NCBI GenBank assembly: GCA_964512045.1
Contig: CAZEJK010000260.1
Span: 1-7,182, forward strand
DNA length: 7,182 nt
Reading direction: 5' to 3'
DNA from: CAZEJK01 sp964512045
Lineage (GTDB): Bacteria > Acidobacteriota > Thermoanaerobaculia > Thermoanaerobaculales > Sulfomarinibacteraceae
Position 1 is the stretch's first letter; each line of letters begins with the position of its first letter. The notes beneath the pieces are model-generated. The model had not been told where the DNA came from, did no database searches, and saw only the letters and a list, made by a program, of their open reading frames with translations. Below, piece by piece: positions 1 through 5,649 of the stretch. The translations under genes and the position numbers were made by a program.

Positions 1-1
1 C

Positions 2-18
2 GCGGACGTCCCGTCCGC
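2..18. repeat. Perfect short inverted repeat (possible terminator stem)
   Basis: GCGGACG at 2-8 is exactly complementary to CGTCCGC at 12-18, leaving a 3-base TCC loop. The stem is all GC-rich pairs plus one A-T. No T-tract follows (the next bases are AGGGTTGAG), so a classic intrinsic terminator is not shown. It may belong to the end of a gene lying left of the window. Confidence 0.4.
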
Positions 19-390
19 AGGGTTGAGCTTGCGGCAAGGCCCGACGCGGAGCAGAGGTCCGCGCTCCGTGCGAGGGTGTGGGCTCGCGGTTGGACGGGTC
101 GTTGGCTCGCTGCACCACGGAACCTCCGACGTCGCAGGTGTTGCTCAAGAGCTCTTGGGTCCTTCAGCGGGGCCCTGGTCGGCGAGAACGCCCCATCCAG
201 CCGCAACCTGGAGGGCTGCTACACCACTGCATTGCGACTCGCGTGGTGGGAAGGGCTGCCGGCCCGTCGGTGGGCCGAGTGGATCGCCTTCGGTACGGTC
301 GTGCGCGCATGCCGATCCGTGCCCGTAGCAAGCGGGCCCGCGTGGATGCGATGCCCTGTTCGAGCTGTGAGACGATGGGGTAGCCGTTGC

Positions 391-398
391 GGAGGAGG
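391..398 (+). promoter_or_regulatory. Strong Shine-Dalgarno for GTG start at 404
   Basis: GGAGGAGG lies 5 bases before a GTG codon. It decides the start: the reading frame opens after a TGA at 368-370 and this GTG is the first usable start codon in it. The start is followed by a basic stretch and then a hydrophobic segment, as expected for an exported protein. Confidence 0.8.
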
Positions 399-403
399 TA
401 GCC

Positions 404-1921
404 GTGCAAGCTCGTAGAGGAGGTCCGTTGGCGGGCTCGCTGGCTCGGCTCGCGACCGAGCATGGTGTGGTGTCGACACTGCTGATTGGTGTCCTCCTCG
501 TGGCGTCAGGGTTCGCGTCGGGAGGGGAGTCAAACCATGTCGCCCGAGCGACCTCGCAGCAGGCCGCAACGGCGGAGCTGGACGGTGACTCGAGTCGCAC
601 GGAGACTCCGCCGAACATCGTGCTGGTGATCGTGTGCACCTTCGTGTACGACCATCTCGGCGCGGCCGGTTCTGACCGGCCGACCAGCCAGTACCTCGAC
701 GATCTGGCGAGCCGTGGTGCTTTTTTCGAGAATGCGGTGAGTGCCTCGTCGTGGACGCAGCCTGCCGCAACGAGCATCCTGACGGGCTTGAGCCCGAACG
801 TGCACAGAATGGTCGCCTACTACCCGACGGGTGCGGTGGCGCGACGAACGGTGGAGCCGGAGCGGATCCTCAGCTCGCACATCGTGACGCTGGCAGAGAG
901 CTTCGCCGATGCGGGGTACGACACGTTCAGCCGCATCAACAACGTGCAGGCCGGAGAGTTCTTCAACATCCCGCAGGGCTTCGATGACCAGCGAACCGAC
1001 TGGCATCAGAGGACGCCCGACATGATCCGGGATCTCGACCGATGGCTCGAGCAACGCCGGTCCGATCGGCCGTTCTTGGCGATGCTGCTGACACGGGACA
1101 CGCACTTCGTCTACCGTCCGTCGTATCCGTACTATCGGCGCGTCACCCGCTCCCCCGAGCCTCTGGATGAGGAAGCCTACAGGGGCTATCCGCGGAAGGT
1201 CTACGAGGAGGTCAAGAAGAGCATCGCGTCGGGTTCCCTGCCGTCGGCCGATCTGCGGCGGGAGTTTGTCGACCTCTACGACGGTGCGCTGGCGCAGCTG
1301 GACCACGATCTCGCCAAGCTGGAGCCGATGCTCGAGCGCCACGGCTACGGCCAGAGCACGATGCTGGTCGTGACAGGCGATCACGGCGAGAGGTTCTTCG
1401 AGCGTGGCAGGATCGGTCACGCCTACTGGCTGGACGAGGCCACGGTGCACGTGCCATTGATCATGCGCGGACCGGGTGTTCCTGCAGGGCTGCGCGTCGA
1501 GGGTGTGGTCAGCACCATGGATCTGTTTCCAACGCTTGCATCACTGGCGGGCATCACACCTCCAGCGGTCCTCCAGGGCGTGAGCCTGGCGCCGTTACTG
1601 CGTGGCGAGGAGCAGCCTCCGCGCTCGGTGTTCGCGAGCTTCCGTCGCGACGAGATGGTGCTGCACATGGTGCGGATGGGCCCCTACAAGCTGCACTTGG
1701 AGGATGGCGAGCTGTCGTTGTACAACGTGCTCGCCGATCCCCTCGAGGAGCGCAGCGTGATCGGTGCCGAGACGGCAACGGCGCACCGTCTGGGATCCGA
1801 GCTCGAACGATGGCTCGATCATGAACGCCAGCTGCGTGCGATGATTCCGGCGGGTGACGAGGAGCGGGTGTTGACCGAGGAGATGATCGAGCAGCTGCGA
1901 GCGCTGGGCTACCTGGAGTAG
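404..1921 (+). CDS. Sulfatase-like alkaline-phosphatase-superfamily protein, Thr-type with altered metal site
   Basis: A 505-residue exported protein of the sulfatase fold (COG3119-like). Residues 1-20 are basic, about 22-38 form a hydrophobic signal or anchor, and a polar linker runs to about 68. The fold starts at PNIVLVIVCTF (70-80). The nucleophile loop is WTQPAATSILTG (117-128): Thr118 occupies the position of the formylglycine Cys/Ser, Pro120 is kept, and the following Arg/His position is Ala122. Late metal ligands are present in TGDHGE (Asp326, His327), as is the GHA...VHVPLI block (338-353). Oddly, the first conserved metal-binding Asp (VDT in relatives) is Cys78, codon TGC at 635-637. 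The protein ends in LRALGYLE, a tail shared with its two paralogues. It probably acts in the periplasm or outside the cell. Sulfatase activity is unlikely; it may be a divergent phosphodiesterase/transferase or a catalytically inactive paralogue. It is followed after 22 bases by a glycosyltransferase gene, suggesting co-transcription. Confidence 0.9.
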   Translation: MQARRGGPLAGSLARLATEHGVVSTLLIGVLLVASGFASGGESNHVARATSQQAATAELDGDSSRTETPPNIVLVIVCTFVYDHLGAAGSDRPTSQYLDDLASRGAFFENAVSASSWTQPAATSILTGLSPNVHRMVAYYPTGAVARRTVEPERILSSHIVTLAESFADAGYDTFSRINNVQAGEFFNIPQGFDDQRTDWHQRTPDMIRDLDRWLEQRRSDRPFLAMLLTRDTHFVYRPSYPYYRRVTRSPEPLDEEAYRGYPRKVYEEVKKSIASGSLPSADLRREFVDLYDGALAQLDHDLAKLEPMLERHGYGQSTMLVVTGDHGERFFERGRIGHAYWLDEATVHVPLIMRGPGVPAGLRVEGVVSTMDLFPTLASLAGITPPAVLQGVSLAPLLRGEEQPPRSVFASFRRDEMVLHMVRMGPYKLHLEDGELSLYNVLADPLEERSVIGAETATAHRLGSELERWLDHERQLRAMIPAGDEERVLTEEMIEQLRALGYLE

Positions 1922-1943
1922 CTCGGATCGAACGAGCAGAGCC

Positions 1944-3899
1944 GTGACGAGAACCGTAACGCCGCGACGCCTGGTCTGGCCACGAGAGGCGACCGTGGTG
2001 CTGATCGGTCTGACGGCGCTCGGCGCGCTGCTGCGTTTCATGGGGCTTGACCTCCAGCCACTGGCACACGACGAGATGTCGAGTGTGGTGCGCAGTGCGC
2101 ACGCTTCCTTGTGGACAGTGATCGAGCAGGGCGTGCGGCCAGATGTGCATCCGCCCGGGTTCCAAGCGCTCCTCTACGTCGTCGAGCGGTGGTGGGGCGA
2201 TGGGGCGTTGCACGTCCGGTTCCTGTCCGCGCTCGGCGGTGTCGCTGCGATTCCGGCGTTGGCCTGGGTCGGAGCGATGCTGGCCGGATGGCGAGTCGGT
2301 CTGGGAGCGGCAGCGTTGTTGAGCGTGAGCTGGACGGCGGTGTACTACAGCCAGGAGGCCCGAGCGTACTCGCTGCTGATGATGGCGGTGATCCTCGCCA
2401 CCGGCTGCTGGCTGCGTCTGCAGCAGGCGGAGGCAGGCCGTCGGGCATGGATCTGGTGCGGTCTGTACGTGCTCGCGGGCACCTTCTGCGCATACGTGCA
2501 CTACTTCGGCCTGCTGATAATTGTGCTGCAGGTCGGCTGGCTGGTGGTGCGGGCTGCGCTGCGGCGCGGTCCGGTGGCGCCGATGGTGGTGGCTCCCGCC
2601 CTGCTCTTGATTGCGTACGCTCCGTGGTTGCCGATCTTCGCAGAGCAGCTCCGAGGTCGCAGCTCCTTCTGGATCGATCGACCGGAAGGTCTTGCAGCGA
2701 CATTGCTCGAGCTGCTGCTGTTCAGCTTCGGAGAGTCGTTCGTGCTCGTCGCCCTGGTGCTCGGCGTCGCGGTGGTTGCGCTTGGAGCTGCGGCGTGGCG
2801 CATGCTTCGCGGTGGTGGTGGAGCACGAGCCCGAGACCGGAAGCTGATCGAGCCGTGCGCCATTCTGGTGATGCTGGCGTGGTTGCTGGTCCCGTTCATA
2901 CTTGTGTACCTCCGGTCGGTGACCGCCACACCGGTGCTGACGATGCGCAATCTGATCGTGGTCGTGCCCGCAATCTATCTACTGCTGGCGTATGCCCTGT
3001 CCTGGCTGCCTGGCCGGGGGCGAGGCTACTCGGCGGCGGTTGTCGCGCTCGTGGTGATTCTCGGTGCACATCTGCTCCTGGTGAAGGACTACTACGGGCG
3101 GATCTCGAAGCTGCAGGCTCGAGATGCGGTGGCGGCGGTTGTCGCACACGAGGATCCGGATGACGTCTCGGTGCTGTCTGTCGGTATCTCACCGGCCTAC
3201 GTCCGATACCAGCTCCGGCAGCAGGATGACCGGTTCGACGTGGAGATGGGCGATCGGAAGGTGAAGGCGGCGGAGATTCCCGGGCTGTTCCGGCGGCTCC
3301 TGGACGGGGAGGCCGAGCGGGCCTGGGTGCTGTGCTTGCAGCGTCCCCCGACTCCGATGCTCGTGGCGGGCACGTACGCCGCTCTCGACATCGAGCATAC
3401 GGAAGGTCTCTACTTTGCCGCGGCCTGGGGTGGTGCCATCAACCCACCGCGTCTGCGACGGTGGCTTGGGAGCGATCTGCGGGTCTACCGCACGATCCGT
3501 CAGCTGCGGCCGGCTGACGACACCGAGCCGATCGATCGCCTGCGGGTCCCATCATTCCTGCCCGGGAACCCCGGACCGCTGCCGGTGTACCTCGCCCGTG
3601 GTGGCCCGACCGGCGTCGAAGCTCGGATCTCAGTTGGACAGTACCGGCACGCCGGCTTCCCGCGAGCGGTCTTCTACGCGCTGTGTGAGACGGATCGCCG
3701 TACCGATCTCGTTGTTCGGGCGGGTCCTACGGGCTCGCTTGCGACCGCATCAAAGCTGCCTGCGGGCTCCTGGCGCTGGGTGTTCGCAGTTTTCGACCGG
3801 GAGGAGCTTGTCCGTCAGAGCACGCCAGAGATTCGGCTGACGGCGCCGGACGCTCGACGGCTTTACTTCCGGCTCGCATACCTGGTTCCGGTGCCGTAG
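1944..3899 (+). CDS. GT39/PMT-like polytopic membrane glycosyltransferase
   Basis: A 651-residue integral membrane protein resembling the dolichyl-phosphate-mannose mannosyltransferase/ArnT clan (GT-C fold), which transfers sugars from polyprenyl-phosphate donors on the outer face of the inner membrane. About 11 hydrophobic segments span residues 17-383, for example about 17-34, 92-113, 116-133, 143-158, 168-205, 211-232, 251-286, 302-324, 335-355 and 362-381. The first periplasmic loop carries the acidic LAHDEMSSV motif (Asp43, Glu44), the usual catalytic site of this clan. HPPGFQALLYV (69-79) and YYSQEARAYSLL (134-145) are typical family blocks. Residues about 384-651 form a large non-membrane C-terminal part. 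The GTG start is preceded only by weak purine-rich sequence (GAGCAGAG), so translation may be coupled to the upstream gene 22 bases away. An in-frame GTG at 1995 is less likely because it would shorten the first membrane helix. Acceptor and sugar are unknown. Confidence 0.88.
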   Translation: MTRTVTPRRLVWPREATVVLIGLTALGALLRFMGLDLQPLAHDEMSSVVRSAHASLWTVIEQGVRPDVHPPGFQALLYVVERWWGDGALHVRFLSALGGVAAIPALAWVGAMLAGWRVGLGAAALLSVSWTAVYYSQEARAYSLLMMAVILATGCWLRLQQAEAGRRAWIWCGLYVLAGTFCAYVHYFGLLIIVLQVGWLVVRAALRRGPVAPMVVAPALLLIAYAPWLPIFAEQLRGRSSFWIDRPEGLAATLLELLLFSFGESFVLVALVLGVAVVALGAAAWRMLRGGGGARARDRKLIEPCAILVMLAWLLVPFILVYLRSVTATPVLTMRNLIVVVPAIYLLLAYALSWLPGRGRGYSAAVVALVVILGAHLLLVKDYYGRISKLQARDAVAAVVAHEDPDDVSVLSVGISPAYVRYQLRQQDDRFDVEMGDRKVKAAEIPGLFRRLLDGEAERAWVLCLQRPPTPMLVAGTYAALDIEHTEGLYFAAAWGGAINPPRLRRWLGSDLRVYRTIRQLRPADDTEPIDRLRVPSFLPGNPGPLPVYLARGGPTGVEARISVGQYRHAGFPRAVFYALCETDRRTDLVVRAGPTGSLATASKLPAGSWRWVFAVFDREELVRQSTPEIRLTAPDARRLYFRLAYLVPVP

Positions 3900-3935
3900 C
3901 TGTATGTGGAGCGGGTGTGAGCGGCAGGGCAGCAG

Positions 3936-3962
3936 GGACGCCGCTCGGGTGGCGCTGCGTCC
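3936..3962. terminator. Hairpin in the convergent gap, possible bidirectional terminator
   Basis: GGACGC at 3936-3941 pairs exactly with GCGTCC at 3957-3962. An inner CGCT (3942-3945) can pair with GGCG (3951-3954, including one T-G pair) if CT at 3955-3956 bulges, leaving a 5-base loop. It sits in the 72-bp gap between the stop codons of two converging genes, where a shared terminator is expected. Neither side has a T-tract, so termination is inferred from position and structure only. Confidence 0.45.
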
Positions 3963-3971
3963 GCCAGGCCC

Positions 3972-5390
3972 CTAGTCCGCTGGTGACGCGTTCGGCTCGA
4001 TCACGTAGCCGAGCGCCTCCAGCTCCTCGCGCTTCGCGTCCTCGATATCCACCGCTGCACCACACTGAATCTCGTCCGGCAGGAGAGCGTTCAGCCGGTC
4101 GGCGAGCTCGAGAACCTGGGGGGACAGCCGGTCGGCCGACAGTCGATCGCGCTCCTTCGGGTCGTGATCGAGCTGGTAGTACTCCCACTCCTCACCCTCT
4201 TCGGAGCGGTGTGTCCTGTGGATCACCTTCTGGCTGCTCGTCCGGATCGAGAGCTCGTCACGGTCGGCGAAGTCGAACTGCTCGGAGTATGCGGTGAGGC
4301 TGCGCACACCGGCGAACAGGTCGATGCCCTGCACGTCCTGGGAGAGCTCGAGGCCCACCTGCGCGAGGATGGTCGGTCCGATGTCGATGCTCTCGACGAC
4401 GTCAGGGACTCGGGCAGGGGTCCCTTCCAGCTCCGGGCTCCAGATCAGGAGCGGTACCCTGAGGACCTCCTCATACATGGCGTGGTGGCCGATGCGCTGC
4501 TCGTGCTGTCGGTCCGCGAACGACTCGCCGTGGTCCGATGTGAAGACGACGAGGGTTCGCTCCAGAAGCCCCTCAACTGAGAGGGTGTCGATCAGCCGCC
4601 GCACGAGCTCGTCGCTCTGCCGGATGCAGCCGTCATACTTGTCGATGACGTGTTGGACGTCGTCGGGACCGAGATCAGGCAGCATCTTCTGGTAGTAGAT
4701 ACCGCATCTTCTGGCCATGGACGAACCTCCCGGCGCGGGGTGGACATCGATCGGCCCCGCGTACTCAGGGTCGGAGAAGATATCGTGCTCCAGGGGCGGG
4801 GTGTACGGGCAGTGTGGCCAGTACTCGTGCCAGAACAGGAAGAAAGGCTCGCTGCTCCTCTGCCGGACCCATGTGATCATGTCTGCGAAGTTGCGCGCAG
4901 TTCTCTTGCCGCTGTCGTCGAACACGTCGAAGGTGTGGTATCCGTAGTCCTCTGAGACGAAACCACCGCCGGTGAAGGCAGCGGTGGTGTACCCGGCCCG
5001 GTGCAGGACGTCGACGAACGTCTCGGTCCTGGGATCCAGGACGTTGCACGTGTGCTTGTCCAGTACGCCGTGGGTCGAGCTGTACTCGCCCGTGAAGATC
5101 GACATGTGCGCGGGCAGTGTCCACGGAGCTTGCGAGATGCAGCGCTCGAACACCACGCCGTTTTTGAAGAAGCTGTCGATGAACGGCGTCGTGGCGCGGT
5201 CATAGCCGTAGATACCCATGTGGTCGGCACGAAGCGTGTCCACACTGATGAGGAGGATATTCAAGCGACCATCTGCCGCTGGACCGGAGGATGCGGGGGG
5301 TGCTGTGCCTCGTATCAGGAGAGTCGCCAGAAGCACGAGACCACCGGCCAGGACGATGACGAGAACGGACCTTCGATTCAGCTGTGGCAT
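3972..5390 (-). CDS. Sulfatase-like alkaline-phosphatase-superfamily protein, Thr-type
   Basis: A 472-residue exported protein of the sulfatase fold. Arg6-Arg7 precede a hydrophobic segment (about 8-26) with no clear cleavage site, so it is probably a membrane anchor with the domain in the periplasm. The metal-binding strand is ILLISVDTLRADHMG (Asp51). The nucleophile loop is WTLPAHMSIFTG (90-101) with Thr91 in the formylglycine position and His95 where sulfatases have Arg. TSDHGES (Asp286, His287) and GHHAMYEEVLRVPLL (301-315) complete the metal and active-site blocks. The usual DxHxPY block reads YWPHCPY (190-196), with Trp191 in place of Asp. LEALGYV lies near the end but is followed by a unique short tail. 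Thr at the nucleophile position matches phosphoethanolamine or phosphoglycerol transferases and NPP-type phosphodiesterases, not sulfatases. I chose ATG at 5390 because of the G-run 4 bases upstream; a TTG at 5393 would add one residue. It is transcribed against its neighbours on both sides. Confidence 0.9.
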   Translation of the reverse strand: MPQLNRRSVLVIVLAGGLVLLATLLIRGTAPPASSGPAADGRLNILLISVDTLRADHMGIYGYDRATTPFIDSFFKNGVVFERCISQAPWTLPAHMSIFTGEYSSTHGVLDKHTCNVLDPRTETFVDVLHRAGYTTAAFTGGGFVSEDYGYHTFDVFDDSGKRTARNFADMITWVRQRSSEPFFLFWHEYWPHCPYTPPLEHDIFSDPEYAGPIDVHPAPGGSSMARRCGIYYQKMLPDLGPDDVQHVIDKYDGCIRQSDELVRRLIDTLSVEGLLERTLVVFTSDHGESFADRQHEQRIGHHAMYEEVLRVPLLIWSPELEGTPARVPDVVESIDIGPTILAQVGLELSQDVQGIDLFAGVRSLTAYSEQFDFADRDELSIRTSSQKVIHRTHRSEEGEEWEYYQLDHDPKERDRLSADRLSPQVLELADRLNALLPDEIQCGAAVDIEDAKREELEALGYVIEPNASPAD

Positions 5391-5394
5391 CAAG

Positions 5395-5400
5395 CCCCCC
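5395..5400 (-). promoter_or_regulatory. G-run ribosome binding site for ATG at 5390
   Basis: Read on the minus strand, GGGGGG lies 4 bases before the ATG and only 1 base before the alternative TTG. The spacing favours the ATG. It is not a canonical AGGAGG, so the strength of the site is uncertain. Confidence 0.45.
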
Positions 5401-5441
5401 GGATGGCGCGACGCGATCGGTAGCCAACGCGTGCGGAGATA

Positions 5442-5469
5442 GGCCTACACCATAGCAACGACTGGTCAA
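5442..5469 (-). promoter_or_regulatory. Weak promoter candidate for the minus-strand sulfatase-like gene
   Basis: On the minus strand TTGACC (5469-5464) resembles a sigma-70 -35 box and is followed after 16 bases by TAGGCC (5447-5442), a poor -10 match keeping only the first TA. The predicted transcript would begin about 45 bases before the ATG. The -35 is good and the -10 is weak, so this is tentative. Confidence 0.22.
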
Positions 5470-5546
5470 CAATGCGCTGGCCTGCCAAGCATGTAGGGTG
5501 CTCGGTCTGTCGTACCGTGCTCTGGATTCTGGAGACCTGCGGAGTG

Positions 5547-5575
5547 TTCACGAACCCTGACCGCTGGGGTACGAT
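5547..5575 (+). promoter_or_regulatory. Promoter candidate for the gene at 5650
   Basis: TTCACG at 5547-5552 and TACGAT at 5570-5575 are separated by 17 bases, each matching four of six sigma-70 consensus positions, including the key TA and T of the -10. Transcription would start near 5582, leaving a leader of about 70 bases before the ATG at 5650. Sigma-70-like consensus may not apply fully in this unknown high-GC host. Confidence 0.38.
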
Positions 5576-5584
5576 TGGCCCCAG
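5564..5584. promoter_or_regulatory. Dyad overlapping the -10 candidate, operator-like
   Basis: CTGGGG (5564-5569) and CCCCAG (5579-5584) are exact inverted arms separated by 9 bases that contain the putative TACGAT -10 box. A repressor binding such a dyad would block the promoter. It could equally be a small hairpin at the start of the transcript or a chance match. Confidence 0.3.
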
Positions 5585-5638
5585 TTCCCGAGACTGTGTG
5601 CGCCCGCTCGTACGGGTGATGGAAGCACGGACTCTCAT

Positions 5639-5643
5639 GGAGG
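5639..5643 (+). promoter_or_regulatory. Shine-Dalgarno for ATG at 5650
   Basis: GGAGG lies 6 bases before the ATG. The frame has a TGA at 5617-5619 and no other ATG between, so this start is well supported. Nearby ATGs at 5619 and 5637 are out of frame. Confidence 0.8.
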
Positions 5644-5649
5644 CTGTCG

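Larger units (their letters stand above)
1..403. other. Leader region without a supported gene
   Basis: All three forward frames are partly open, but their translations are rich in Arg, Cys, Gly and Pro, lack recognisable motifs, and lack the strong third-position GC bias of the real genes nearby. Frame 1 is open from the window edge to a stop at 415-417, overlapping the start of the next gene, so the tail of a gene beginning outside the window cannot be excluded. The reverse-strand open frames run antisense into the next gene and look like shadows. No tRNA or rRNA structure is apparent, and I found no convincing -35/-10 pair. The region probably holds the promoter and leader of the gene at 404. 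Confidence 0.5.

Noticed and set aside
146..157. Perfect 12-base palindrome CAAGAGCTCTTG
   Set aside because: One or two perfect 12-base palindromes are expected by chance in a window this long, and no promoter is visible beside it.
721..726. Run of six T within the first gene, considered as a frameshift or slippage site
   Set aside because: The reading frame stays open with intact family motifs on both sides, so no slippage is needed.
530..1450. Long open frame on the minus strand (306 residues) antisense to the first sulfatase-like gene
   Set aside because: High-GC shadow: no recognisable motif, no ribosome binding site seen, and the plus-strand frame has clear family motifs.
1554..2501. 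Minus-strand open frame of 315 residues spanning the end of the first gene and the start of the glycosyltransferase
   Set aside because: Low-complexity His/Arg/Pro-rich translation antisense to two motif-supported genes.
2111..3163. Plus-strand 350-residue open frame inside the glycosyltransferase gene
   Set aside because: Arg/Gly/Ala-rich frame shadow; the other frame shows membrane helices and GT39 motifs.
3727..4188. Minus-strand open frame across the convergent gap (153 residues)
   Set aside because: Overlaps both genes, is Arg/Pro/Ala-rich, and has no motif or ribosome binding site.
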